Assembly (NCBI RefSeq): GCF_035594125.1
Contig: NC_087166.1
Coordinates: 17,203,766 to 17,267,765 of the forward strand
Source of the DNA: Scylla paramamosain
Taxonomy: Eukaryota; Arthropoda; Malacostraca; Decapoda; Portunidae
Reading direction: 5' to 3'
Length of the DNA stretch: 64,000 bases
Position numbers and translations under genes: made by a program. Shown here piece after piece: positions 41,466 to 58,222 of this stretch (position 1 is its first letter; every line of letters starts with the position of its first letter). The notes under the pieces are model-generated. The model searched no databases. It had not been told where the DNA came from and saw nothing but the letters and a program-made list of their open reading frames with translations.

Positions 41466-43904
41466 CACTGAGCATCCTGGTGAACTAGCCTACAACATTG
41501 CTATCCTCCATGACCTAGAGCAATTGGTGCAACACCCTAGTCGTATTCCTGACCGTGTTCGAGATATGCCCAACATTCTTGACCTTTTCCTGACCTCTAA
41601 TCCTTCAGCTTATGCTGTCACCCTTTCTTCTCCGTTGGGCTCCTCCGATCACAATCTCATATCTTTATCTTGTCCTATTACTCCAATCCCTCCTCAGGAT
41701 CTCCCTAAGCGAAGGTGCCTCTGGCGTTTTGCCTCTGCTAGTTGGGAGGACCTGAGGAGGTATTTTGCTGATTTTCCTTGGAATGACTACTGCTTCCGTG
41801 TCAGAGACCCGTCTTTGTGTGCTGAGCGCATAACAGAGGTGATAGTGTCTGGCATGGAGACATACATTCCTCACTCTTTTTCTCGTTCTAAACCTTCTAA
41901 ACCTTGGTTTTTGGCTTGTTCTCGTGCTATACATGATAGAGAGGTGGACCACAAAAGGTACTTAAGCCTTCCATCACCAGAATCTCATGCACTTTATATT
42001 TCTTCCCGGAACCATGCCAAGTCTGCTCTCCAACTAGCCAAAAACTTCTTCATTAAGAGAAAATGTCAAAACCTTTCAAGATCTAACTCCCCTCGTGATT
42101 TCTGGCATCTAGCCAAAAATATCTCCAATAACTTTGCTTCTTCTTCTTTCCCTCCTCTATTTCAACCAGATGGCACCACTGCTATCACATCTATTTCTAA
42201 AGCTGAACTCTTTGCTCAAACCTTTGCTAGAAAGTCTACCTTCGACGATTCTGGGCTTGTTCCTCCCTCTCCTCCACCCTCTCACTACTTCATGCCACGT
42301 ATTAAAATTCTTCGCAATGATGTTTTTCATACCCTCGCTGGCCTAAACCCTCAGAAGGCTTATGGACCTGATGGGGTCCCTCCTATTGTTCTCCGAAACT
42401 GTGCCTCCGTGCTTGCACCTTGCCTAGTCAAACTCTTTCAGCTCTGTCTGTCAACATCTACCTTTCTTTCTTGCTGGAAGTTTGCCTACATTCAACCTGT
42501 TCCTAAAAAGGGTAACCGTTCTAATCCTTCAAACTACCGTCCTATTGCTTTAATTTCCTGCCTATCTAAAGTTTTTGAATCTATCCTCAACAGTATGGGT
42601 TCCGTCAAGGCCGCTCTTCTGGTGATCTTCTGGCTTTCCTTACTGAGTCTTGGTCATCCTCTTTTAGAGATTTTGGTGAAACTTTTGCTGTTGCCTTGGA
42701 CATATCAAAAGCTTTTGATAGAGTCTGGCACAAAGCTTTGATTTCCAAACTACCCTCCTACGGTTTCTATCCTTCTCTCTGTAACTTCATCTCAAGTTTC
42801 CTTTCTGACCGTTCTATTGCTGCTGTGGTAGACGGTCACTGTTCTTCTCCTAAATCTATTAACAGTGGTGTTCCTCAGGGTTCTGTCCTGTCACCCACTC
42901 TCTTCTTCTTATTCATTAATGATATTCTAAACCAAACTTCTTGTCCTATCCACTCCTACACTGATGATACCACCCTACACTTTTCCACGTCTTTTCATAG
43001 ACGTCTAACCCTTCAGGAGGTAAACATATTACGCAGGGAAGCCACAGAACGCCTGACTTCTGATCTCTCTAAAATTTCTGATTGGGGCAGAGCAAACTTG
43101 GTATTGTTCAATGGCTCAAAAACTCAATTCCTCCATCTATCACCTCGACACAACCTTCCAGATAACTATCCCCTCTTCTTCAATGACACTCAACTGTCCC
43201 CCTCTTTTACACTGAACATCCTCGGTCTGTCGTTTACTTATAATCTGAACAGGAAACTTCACATCTCATCTCTAGTTAAAACAGCATCTATGAAGTTAGG
43301 TGTTCTGAGACGTCTGAGACGCCAGTTTTTTTTTCACCCCCGCAGCTGCTAACTCTGTACAAGGGCCTTATCCGTCCATGTATGGAGTATGCTTCACATG
43401 TCTTGGGAGGTTCCACTCATACTGCTCTTCTAGACAGGGTGGAATCAAAAGCTTTTCGTCTCATCAACTCCTCTCCTCTAACTGACTGTCTTCAGCCTCT
43501 CTCTCACCGCCGCAATGTTGCATCTCTAGCTGTCTTCTACCGCTATTTTCATGCTAACTGCTCTTCTGATCTTGCTAACTGCATGCCTCCCCTCCTTCCG
43601 CGGCCTCGCTGCACAAGACTTTCTTCTTTTTATCACCCCTATTCTGTTCACCTCTCTAACGCAAGAGTTAACCAGTATTCTCAATCATTCATCCCTTTCT
43701 CTGGTAAACTCTGGAACTCCCTGCCTGCTTCTGTATTTCCACCTTCCTATGACTTGAATTCCTTCAAGAGGGAGGTTTCAAGACACTTATTTATCAATTT
43801 TTGACCACTGCTTTGACCTTTTTATTGGGACTGGCATTTCAGTGGGCATTTTTTTTAGTAGATTTTTGTTGCCCTTGGCCAGTGTCCTTCCTACATAAAA
43901 AAAA
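41466..43904 (+). mobile_element. Jockey-like non-LTR retrotransposon, 5'-truncated copy 1
   Basis: Non-satellite, more GC-balanced sequence between AATAGCACT and TATATGAAGAAACAG of what was one monomer. It starts within the endonuclease domain, runs through reverse transcriptase and the C-terminal region, and ends in a short A run after CCTTCCTACAT, the same 3' end as copies 2 and 3. The 5' junction shares CACTGA with the full sequence seen in copy 2, a microhomology typical of 5'-truncated LINE insertions. No clear target duplication is visible. Confidence 0.93.
41470..43804 (+). pseudogene. Broken Jockey-like ORF2 (endonuclease tail, reverse transcriptase), copy 1
   Basis: The protein would nick DNA and copy the element RNA at the nick (target-primed reverse transcription). 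Visible pieces: endonuclease C-terminal part with the SDHNLIS motif, the RT region with [44 protein letters not shown] and the catalytic YTDD (42957-42968; YADD is more usual), then a C-terminal segment with SPPQLLTLYKG-like and RVESKAFRLINS motifs. Two breaks: a 49-nt deletion at 42591-42593, between two CAG copies when compared with copy 2, shifts the frame; and a run of nine T near 43326 is one T shorter than in copy 3, shifting it again. The final frame ends at TGA 43802-43804. It cannot make a working protein. Confidence 0.9.
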
Positions 43905-44536
<632 letters not shown>

Positions 44537-45318
44537 GTGTTTTTGAGTTATTTACATAATCTAATATGGAATAACGAAAGGAAATTACGATAATATTGTA
44601 CTGTGAGTGCTTTCGAGGTTATTACGTTCCAAAACGCAAAAAAAAACAAAAAAAAACGCTTCAGTAGGACTGTATGTGGAGAAACAGAACATAATCTAAA
44701 ACGTGTATTTTTTTTTTTTGCATTGTTAATTAGCAAACAGCTAAAATGCATGGGGAAAATAAACGACATTTCAAAAAATATGTTCTTGGAATGTGTATGG
44801 GTATATGTTACCAAAGCACTAAAATGCAGGGAAATCACCCAGTAAGAGAATACCAAACAAAAAACACTCAAAGTATCCTTTGAGTGTTTTAAGCTTTTTA
44901 CGTACCAAAACGCTAAAATGCATGCAAAACACACTTTATGGAGAAAGAATAGTATTACCATTAGCATTATTTTTTTTTTAGCTTGTTACATATAAAAACG
45001 ACAAAATGCATGGAAAGAACCCTATTTAAGGTAATGAAAGAACATTACTAGAAATACGTACTATGATTCCTTTGGATGGTCTTAGGTACCAAAACGCTAA
45101 AACACATGAATAGCACTCCTATATTTTGAGGAATTTTTCACATTCTTAGGTACTAAAGCACCAAAATGCATAGAAAGTACCCTCAATTGTGAGCTAAAAT
45201 ATCATTTATAGAAACGTGACTTTTGAAGGCACGAGAACATGGAAAACATTGTATCTGAAAAAAAAAAAACTACCAAAACATCTTTTGGTTGATTTTTTTT
45301 AATTTTTTTTCTTAGCTG

Positions 45319-45372
45319 TCATCTTTTTTTTCCCATATAGGGCACTTATGCCCTATATGGGAAAAAAGATGA
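45319..45372. repeat. Short fold-back palindrome at a deletion junction
   Basis: Left arm 45319-45344 and right arm 45349-45372 are reverse complements apart from T/A run length, with the 4-base spacer CTTA. The right arm (TGCCCTATATGGGAAAAA) is ordinary satellite; the left arm is an inverted extra copy, and left of it the sequence jumps to a different part of the paralogue. Confidence 0.88.
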
Positions 45373-48300
45373 TATTAAAAAAGTTATCTTTTTGGTATTT
45401 CTGTGCATGTTAGATAACAAAACACTAAAAAAAAAGGTAGGAAAGCACTCTATATGGGAAAAACAAAACAAGTCGAGTCTTTTTTTCTTGTGCTACATAC
45501 GTACCAAAATGCTAAAACGCACGCAAAACACCTTTATGGAGACAGTAACATTACCAAAAAACGAGTATTTTCAGTGTTTTGTCTGTCGCATGAACACAAC
45601 ACGATATGGAGAAAGAGAATAACTTACAAAAATCGTGTATTTATAGTATTTTTCACATTGTTAGATACAAAAAATCCAAAATAAATGCAAATCCTCCTAT
45701 ATGGGAAAACGAAACAGAATTACGAGGAACGTTTCTTTTAAGCGTTTTTAAGCCTGATAGACACCAAACACTACATAGCATGGAAAACACCCTATATGGG
45801 AATACTAAACAACTAGTCGAAAAATTTGTTTATTAGTGTTTTTTTCAATTTCATACGTACCAAAACGCTGAAACGCATGCAAAACACCTTTTATGAAGAG
45901 AGAGAATAACATAAAAAAAAAAAAAAAAAGTATTTTGACTGGTTTGGAACTTATTACGTAGATAATATACGCTATATGTGGAAACAAAAAGGCATTTCGA
46001 GAAACGTGTATTATAAGTGTATTTGAGCTTCTTATGTACCAAAACGAGAAAACACGCTAATACCACTCTATATAGTGAAACAAAACACCATTAGCAAAAA
46101 TATGATATTTTAGTGTTTTTCACATTGTTAGATACCAAAGCGCCAAAATGCATGGAAAGACCCTTATATGGGGAAAGAAAACAACATAGCAAGAATCGTC
46201 TCTCTTGAGTGTATTTGTGCATAATAGTTACCAAAACGTTAAAAAGCATGGAAAGCACTCAATGTGGTTATGAAAAACAATATTATCCAAAACGTGTCTT
46301 TTCAGTGTTTTTCAGCTTCTTACGTAGCAAAATTCTGAAAAAGCATTAAAAACACCCTTAATGGAAAAACAAAAATATTACCAAAACCAAAACCTTTTTT
46401 TTTTTTTTTTGAGCTTCTTACACAGAAAAACGCAAAAGTGCATAAAGATTAAGTTATATGGGGAAACGAAAAGATATCACGACAAACGTGTAGTGCGAGT
46501 GTTTTTTGAGCTTCTTGGTTACCAAAACACGAAAAAGCATGAAAAGCACTCATTTTGGAGAAGGAAAACAACATTACGAAAAAAAAACGGGTATTTTTAA
46601 AGTATGACACATTGTTAGGTACCAAAACGCCAAAAATGCATGTAAAGCATCTAATATGAGAAAGGAATCGAGATTTGTAGAATTGTGCATTTTGAGTGTT
46701 TATGAGCGTTTTAGGCACCAAAACGCTAAAAATCTTGAGAGTATTTCACATTGTTAGGTACTAAAACTTCAAAATGCTTCGAAATTACTCTATATCATGA
46801 AACAAAACGATATCAGAAATGCATATTATGTATATTTTAAGATTCTTAGGTACCGAAATGCTAAAACGTGTGAATACCATTCAATACGAAGAAACAAAAC
46901 AACATTACGAAAAATGTGCATTTTCGTTTTATTTTATTTTTTATATATTATTAGGTAACAAAACGACAAAATGCATGTAAAGCACTCTATGTGAGATTAC
47001 TAGAAAAAAAAAATATTAGCATTACCAGAAAAGTGTAGAACCTATTCAGGAATAAAAATCAACATTAACAAAAATGTTTTTTTTTTTTGTGTGTGTGTGT
47101 GTTTTAATGTTTCTATCATAGTAAAATACTCAAATGCCTGCAACATACCCTTCACGGACAAACATAATAACATTACCAAAATCGTGAATTTTTAATGTTT
47201 TTGAACTTCTTGCGTATAAAAACGCCAAAAGGCATGCGAAGTACCCTATGATCGGAAACGAAATAATTTTTACCAGAAACGTGTATAATTGTTTTTGAGC
47301 TTCTCAGGTAACAAAACGCTAAAACAAGTGAACAGTACTTTATATGGAGAAAGAGAACAATAATACCAAAAACGTGTGTTTTAAGTGTTTTTTTTTTCAC
47401 TTTGTTAGGTAAAAAAAACGCCAAAATACATGCAAAGCACACCATTTGAAAAGAACAACGTTACCAAAGACGTGTATCAAAACGCGAAAATGCATGCAAA
47501 CCACTCTATATGAGGAAACGAAAGGACATTATGAGAGTTGTGTATAATAAGTGTTTTTGAGCTTAGGTACCAAAACGCAAAAATTGGTGAATAGCACTCT
47601 ATATGGAGAAACAGAAAAAAAAAAAAAAAATACTAAAAACTTGCATTATGATTGTTTTTCATGAATTTAGGTACGAAAACTGAAAAATGCACGAAAAGCA
47701 ACCTGTATTGGGAAACAAAACGACACTACCGGAAATGAGTATTTTAAGTGCTTTTGAGAGTGTTAGGTACCAAAACGCAAAAAAAAAAAAAAAAAAAAAA
47801 AACGTAAAATAAAACGACACATAAAAAAAAAGACTTATTTTATTGTTTTGAGCTTCTTTGGAAAAGTAAAAAAAACGCAAAAGCGTGTGAATAACACTAT
47901 ATGGAAAAAAAAAAAATCATATTTTGCGTCTTTTTGAGCTTCTTAGGTATCAAAACGTTAAAAGCATGCCAAACACCCTATGTGGGCAAACAGAATAACA
48001 TTACCGAAAATGTGTATTTTGAGTAATTTTGAGCTTGTTAGGTACAAAAAAGTGAAACAAGACGTAATTACCAGAAACGTTTATTATGAGTGTTATTGAC
48101 TATAGGTATAAAAAAAAAAACTGCGTAAATAACACTTTATATGTAGAAACAGAGCAATAATAAGAAAAAACGTTTTTTTTTCTTATTTATTTATTTTATT
48201 TAGTTATTTTTTTTTTTGCTTTTCACATAGGTACCAAAACTCCAAAATGCATGCAAAGATCTTACAGTGGGAAACGAAAGGACATTGCCAGGAACTTTCT

Positions 48301-48544
48301 TTTTTTTACTGTTTTTCATCGTTTTAGGCCTCAAAACAGTAAAAAGTATAGAATAACCTAAAACATGTCTTTTGAGTGTCTTTAAAGAAAACGTGTTTTT
48401 CTTTTTTTTTTTTTTTAGCGTTTTTAAGCTTCTTACGCAAGCTCCATGCAATGCAAAAATCCATGCAAGCACCATTTATGTAAAAATTTAATAACATTAC
48501 CAAAAATGTATATTTTTCAGTGTTTTTCTGGTTTTTACGTACGA

Positions 48545-48609
48545 AACGATATTACAATGATATTACAACGATATTACAAGTGTTTCTTTACAACGATATT
48601 ACAAGTGTT
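48545..48609 (+). repeat. 12-bp minisatellite, expanded copy
   Basis: CGATATTACAA-type units as at 8564-8598, but here the block ACAACGATATTACAAGTGTTT is present twice, separated by CTT. The ATT-tailed insert follows directly. Confidence 0.8.
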
Positions 48610-48610
48610 T

Positions 48611-48719
48611 ATGATTGAGAATTTAATAGATGTAACTGATAGTTTTAAGAATTTTTATACTTCTATATTTCTCTTTTATACTTTGGCAAGCACAAGACAA
48701 ATTCTCTGTAAGAGCAATA

Positions 48720-48753
<34 letters not shown>

Positions 48754-48754
48754 T
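48611..48754 (+). mobile_element. Short ATT-tailed insertion, probable retroelement 3' end
   Basis: About 144 bp with no satellite landmarks, absent from the paralogous sites near 8600 and 12400. It ends in AGAGCAATAAAGT followed by about ten ATT units (48722-48753), as expected for the 3' end of a severely truncated LINE or SINE with a simple-repeat tail. The family is not recognised. The repeat of ACAACGATATTACAAGTGTTT upstream is not a target duplication flanking the insert. Confidence 0.6.
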
Positions 48755-52575
<3,821 letters not shown>

Positions 52576-53323
52576 ACAGAACGCTTGACTACTGATCTTT
52601 CTAAAATTCATGATTGGGGCAGAGCAAACTTGGTATTGTTCAATGCCTCAAAAACTCAATTCCTCCATCTATCAACTCGAAACAACCTTCCAGACAACTA
52701 TCCCCTCTTCTTCAGTGACACTCAACTGTCCCCCTCTTCTTCACTGAACATCCTTGATCTGTCCTTTACTTATAATCTAAACTTGAAACTTCACATCTCA
52801 TCTCTAGCTAAAACAGCTTCTATGAAGTTAGGTGTTCTGAGACGTCTCCGCCAGTTTTTTTTTTCACCCCCGCAGCTGCTAACTCTGTACAAGGGCCTTA
52901 TCCGTCCATGTATGGAGTATGCTTTACATGTCCACTCATACTGCTTTCCTAGACAGGGTGGAATCAAAAGCTTTTCGTTTCATCAACTCCTCTCCTCTAA
53001 CTGACTGTCTTCAGCCTCTCTCTCACCGCCGCAATGTTGCATCTCTAGCTGTCTTCTACCGCTATTTTCATGCTAACTGCTCTTCTGATCTTGCTAACTG
53101 CATGCCTCCCCTCCTCCTGCGGTCTCGCTGCACAAGACTTTCTTCTTTCTCTCACCCCTATTCTGTCCACCTCTCTAACGCAAGAGTTAACCAGTATTCA
53201 AAATCATTCATCCCTTTCTCTGGTAAACTCTGGAACTACCTGCCTGCTTCTGCATTTCCACCTTCCTATGACTTGAATTCCTTCAAGAGGGATGTTTCAA
53301 GACACTTATTTATCAATTTTTGA
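52576..53323 (+). pseudogene. C-terminal fragment of Jockey-like ORF2, copy 3
   Basis: The frame reads through LSKIHDWGRANLVLFNASKT and the FFFSPPQLLTLYKGLIRPC region. An 11-nt deletion near 52930, relative to copy 1 (after a CATGT), shifts the frame. The second part resumes with STHTAFLDRVESKAF and ends at the shared TGA (53321-53323). It is the best of the three copies through the poly-T run that breaks copy 1. Non-functional. Confidence 0.9.
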
Positions 53324-53427
53324 CCACTGCTTTGACCCTTATATGGGACTGGCCTTTCAGTGGGCATATTTTTTTATTGGATTTTTGTTGCCCTTGGCCA
53401 GTGTCCTTCCTACATAAAAAAAAAAAA
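52576..53427 (+). mobile_element. Jockey-like retrotransposon, heavily 5'-truncated copy 3
   Basis: 852 bp holding only the part downstream of the RT catalytic motif, with the same 3' end (CCTTCCTACAT plus about 12 A) as copies 1 and 2. The flanks show that about 35 bp of one monomer (from GAAACGTG to CTTAGG) were lost at insertion, and no target duplication is present. Confidence 0.92.
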
Positions 53428-54203
<776 letters not shown>

Positions 54204-57176
54204 TTTTTTTTTTTTTATATAGGAAGGATACTGGCCAAGGGCAACAAAAATCTAATAAAAAAATGCCCACTGAAATGCCAGTCCCATAAAAGGGTCAAAG
54301 CAGTGGTCAAAAATTGATGGATAAGTGTCTTGAAACCTCCCTCTTGAAGGAATTCAAGTCATAGGAAGGTGGAAATACAGAAGAAGGCAGGGAGTTCCAG
54401 AGTTTACCAGAGAAAGGGATGAATGATTGAGAATACTGGTTAACTCTTGCGTTAGAGAGGTGGACAGAATAGGGGTGAGAGAAAGAAGAAAGTCTTGTGC
54501 AGCGAGGCCGCGGAAGGAGGGGAGGCATGCAGTTAGCAAGATCAGAAGAGCAGTTAGCATGAAAATAGCGGTAGAAGACAGCTAGATATGCAACATTGCG
54601 GCGGTGAGAGAGGGGCTGAAGACAGTCAGTTAGAGGAGAGGAGTTGATGAGACGAAAAGCTTTTGATTCCACCCTGTCTAGAAGAGCAGTATGAGAGGAA
54701 ACCCCCCAGACATGTGAAGCATACTCCATACATGGACGGATAAGGCCCTTGTACAGAGTTAGCAGCTGGGGGGGTGCGAAAAACTGGCGGAGACGTCTCA
54801 GAACACCTAACTTCATAGAAGCTGTTTTAGCTAGAGATGAGATGTGAAGTTTCCAGTTCAGATTATAAGTAAAGGACAGACCGAGGATGTTCAGTGTAGA
54901 AGAGGGGGACAGTTGAGTGTCATTGAAGAAGAGGGGATAGTTGTCTGGAGGGTTGTGTCGAGTTGATAGATGGAGGAATTGAGTTTTTGAGACATTGAAC
55001 TATAACAAGTTTGCTCTGCCCCAGTCAGAAATTTTAGAAAGATCAGAAGTCAGGCGTTCTGTGGCTTCCCTGCGTGATATGTTTACCTCCTGAAGGGTTG
55101 GACGTCTAAGAAAAGACGTGGAAAAGTGCAGGGTGGTATCATCAGTATAGGAGTGGATAGGACAAGAAGTTTGGTTTAGAAAATCATTAATGAATAATAA
55201 GAAGAGAGTGGGTGACAGGACAGAACCCTGAGGAACACCACTGTTAATAGATTTAGGAGAAGAACAGTGACCGTCTACCACAGCAGCAATAGAACGGTCA
55301 GAAAGGAAACTTGAGATGAAGTTACAGAGAGAAGGATAGAAACCGTAGGAGGGTAGTTTGGAAATCAAAGCTTTGTGCCAGACTCTATCAAAGGCTTTTG
55401 ATATGTCCAAGGCAACAGCAAAAGTTTCACCAAAGTCTCTAAAAGAGGATGACCAAGACTCAGTAAGGAAAGCCAGAAGATCACCAGTAGAGTGGCCTTG
55501 ACGGAACCCATACTGGCGATCAGATAGAAGGTTGTGAAGTGATAGATGTTTAAGAATCTTCCTGTTGAGGATAGATTAAAAAACCTTAGATAAGCAGGAA
55601 ATTAAAGCAATAGGACGGTAGTTTGAGGGATTAGAGCGGTCACCCTTTTTAGGAACAGGTTGAATGTAGGCAAACTTCCAGCAAGAAGGAAAGGTAGATG
55701 TTGACAGACAGAGCTGAAAGAGTTTGACTAGTCAAGGTGCAAGCACGGAAGCACAGTTTCGCAGAACAATAGGAGGGACCCAATCAGGTCCATAAGCCTT
55801 CCGAGGGTTTAGACCAGCGAGGGCATGGAAAACATCATTACGAAGAATTTTAATACGTGGCATGAAGTAGTCAGAGGGTGGAGGAGAGGGAGGAACAAGC
55901 CCAGAATCGTCCAAGGTAGACTTTCTAGCAAAGGTTTGAGCAAAGAGTTCAGCTTTAGAAATAGATGTGATAGCAGTGGTGCCATCTGGTTGAAACAGAG
56001 GAGGGAAAGAAGAAGAAGCAAAGTTATTGGAGATAAATTTGGCTAGATGCCAGAAATCACGAGGGGAGTTAGATCTTGAAAGGTTTTGACATTTTCTGTT
56101 AATGAAGGAGTTCTTGGCTAGTTGGAGAACAGACTTGGCATGGTTCCGGGAAGAAATATAAAGTGCATGAGATTCTTGTGATGGAAAGCTTAAGTACCTT
56201 TTGTGGGCCACCTCTCTATCATGTATAGCACGAGAACAAGCTGTGTTAAACCAAGGTTTAGAAGGTTTAGGACGAGAAAAAGAGTGAGGAATGTACGCCT
56301 CCATGCCAGACACTATCACCTCTGTTATGCACTCAGCACACAAAGACGGGTCTCTGACACGGAAGCAGTAGTCATTCCAAGGAAAATCAGCAAAATACCT
56401 CCTCAGGTCCTCCCAACTAGCAGAGGCAAAACGCCAGAGGCACCTTCGCTGAGGGGGATCCTGAGGAGGGATTGGAGTGATAGAACAAGATAAAGATATG
56501 AGATTGTGATCGGAGGAGCCCAACGGAGAAGAAAGGGTGACAGAATAAGCTGAAGGATTAGAGGTCAGGAAAAGGTCAAGAATGTTGGGCGTATCTCCAA
56601 GACGGTCAGGAATACGAGTAGGGTGTTGCACCAATTGCTCTAGGTCATGGAGGATAGCAAAGTTGTAGGCTAGTTCACCAGGATGGTCAGTGAAGGGAGA
56701 GGAAAGCCAAAGCTGGTGGTGAACATTGAAGAATCTCCAAGAATAAAGATCTCTGCAAAATGGAAGAGGGTCAGAATGTGCTCCACTTTGGAAGTTAAGT
56801 AGTCAAAGAATTTCTTATAGTCAGAGGAGTTAGGAGAGAGGTATACAGCACAGATAAATTTAGTATGAGAATGACTCTGTAGTCGTAGCCAGATGGTGGA
56901 AAACTCGGAAGATTCAAGAGCGTGGGCACGAGAGCAGGTTAAGTCATTGCGCACATAAACGCAGCATCCAGCTTTGGATCGAAAATGAGGATAGAGAAAG
57001 TAGGAGGGAACAGAAAAGGGGCTACTGTCAGTTGCCTCAGACACCTGAGTTTCAGTGAGGAAAAGAAGATGAGATTTAGAAGAGGAGAGGTGGTGTTCTA
57101 CAGATTGAAAATTAGATCTTAGACCGCGAATGTTGGAGAAGTTAATGAAGAAAAAGTTGAGGGGAGTGTCAAGACA

Positions 57177-57178
<2 letters not shown>
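54204..57178 (-). mobile_element. Jockey-like non-LTR retrotransposon, longest copy 2
   Basis: Nearly 3 kb on the minus strand, from the start of the endonuclease domain to the A-tail (54204-54216). It is the most complete of the three copies and the reference for the others. Both ends lie in (TA)n, so a target duplication of TA units cannot be told from the host tract. No upstream ORF1 or 5' UTR is visible, so it too is probably 5'-truncated. Confidence 0.94.
54307..57173 (-). pseudogene. Broken Jockey-like ORF2 (APE endonuclease + reverse transcriptase), copy 2
   Basis: Read on the minus strand. The endonuclease domain has SNIRGL near its start, FLTET (catalytic Glu) near 57050, the AVYLSPNS motif, ILGD near 56735 and SDHNLIS near 56505. 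The RT domain has [26 protein letters not shown] and YTDD (55138-55149). The C-terminal part continues to the TGA at 54307. Defects: a 2-nt insertion right after ILGD (about 56730) shifts the frame; in-frame stops lie at 55732-55734 (TGC to TGA relative to copy 1), 55576-55578 (GAA to TAA) and 55000-55002 (TTG to TAG). Apart from these, one frame stays open from about 56634 to the end, so decay is moderate. Not functional as it stands. Confidence 0.92.

Positions 57179-57263
<85 letters not shown>
57179..57263. repeat. (TA)n tract, ~85 bp, right flank of LINE copy 2
   Basis: Pure alternating TA from the truncated 5' end of LINE copy 2 to a TATATGGGTAAAC satellite box. Satellite then continues in + orientation. 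Confidence 0.96.
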
Positions 57264-57265
<2 letters not shown>

Positions 57266-57417
57266 GTAAACAAAAGGACATCAGAAAAACGAGTAGTAAG
57301 TTAGTTTTTTAGCTTCTTAGGTGCCAAAACGGTAAAACTTATAAATAACACTCCAGATCGAGAAACAAAACATTAACAAAAAAGTGTATTTTGTGTGTTT
57401 TTCACATTATTAGCTAT
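57264..57417 (+). repeat. 96-bp satellite, short stretch left of the solo LTR
   Basis: About one and a half monomers, the last of the CACATTATTAGCTA type, interrupted by the LTR insertion at 57418. Confidence 0.9.
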
Positions 57418-58222
57418 TGTAGTGTAGGATAATGACTATGATTGGGCTGACTTGCTGTATCTTGATTTATTGATTGATTCAGCCTGCAAATTTAATGTCA
57501 ACATAAACACAGCATACCTCAATATCATGTAACTCCCTTCAATATCTTGTAACTTCACCCAGTAAACAGAAGAATAACATAAGATGAACACATATCCCAT
57601 TCTATTATTCACTATTGCAATGACACACGATACATATAAAATAGTACTCACAAAATGACCGCCCATCATCAGCCAAGGCAGACTTCACCATATGTCTGAT
57701 TACAGCATTACCCCAACTATGCTGCAAAGTTACACTTAATCAAATCCTCCTATCAGCACCGCATTCAATATAACACCAACCAATATGCACAATCAGCGGC
57801 ATAACATAAGTCAAACAAATCAGAGAAATAATGTTATCACAAAACTCACCTCAGTCAAACAACCGCCACTCACCCCTGACAGGCACCAACTGTACCTCTG
57901 CCTACCTTCCCCCTACACCCTGAGTGCGGTATAATATATATCCGTGTTACATACACAGACCCTAAAAGAAAACTTCCTCTTGACAAACAAATACACATTA
58001 CTAACCAATACCAAACTTGTTAATAAGTAAGAAAACAATATATGTATCTCAATAATAATTACAATTCTTGTCATATATGCCAATAACAATTATACAGTAA
58101 CTGGAATACAACCCGTGTCTACACCTCTTTCCAACCAATGACAGCGACACACACTGCCCGCTCCACATTCAAAGGTGCCAACATTGACATTATAATTCTA
58201 ATATGATGAGAATCATATTACA
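57418..58222. mobile_element. Solo LTR of a retrotransposon, 805 bp
   Basis: Unique non-satellite sequence starting TGTAGTGTAGG and ending CATATTACA, that is TG...CA with short imperfect inverted ends (TGTAGT and ATTACA). It is flanked by the 5-bp direct repeat GCTAT (57413-57417 and 58223-58227), and removing it with one GCTAT restores a normal monomer (TTAGCTATCAAAACACC). A TATA-like TATAATATATA lies at 57930-57940, and an AATAAA on the minus strand at 57466-57471, about 50 bp from that end, hints that the LTR is in minus orientation. No internal coding region remains. TSD length and ends fit Gypsy, Copia or BEL/Pao; I cannot choose. Confidence 0.82.

Noticed and set aside
42591..42593. Intron removal as the cause of the 49-nt gap in LINE copy 1
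   Set aside because: The missing segment in copy 2 begins GAAG and not GT or GC, and both edges carry CAG, so microhomology deletion explains it better.
54354..54560. 68-70 codon frames beginning MLTALLILL or MLLLLSLL in all three LINE copies
   Set aside because: Same position in every copy and in a second frame of the LINE ORF2; apparent signal-peptide-like starts are a by-product of Ser/Leu-rich coding.
57436..57669. 77-codon minus-strand frame inside the solo LTR
   Set aside because: No similarity I can recognise, and it lies within a non-coding LTR with TATA and AATAAA-like signals; treated as chance.
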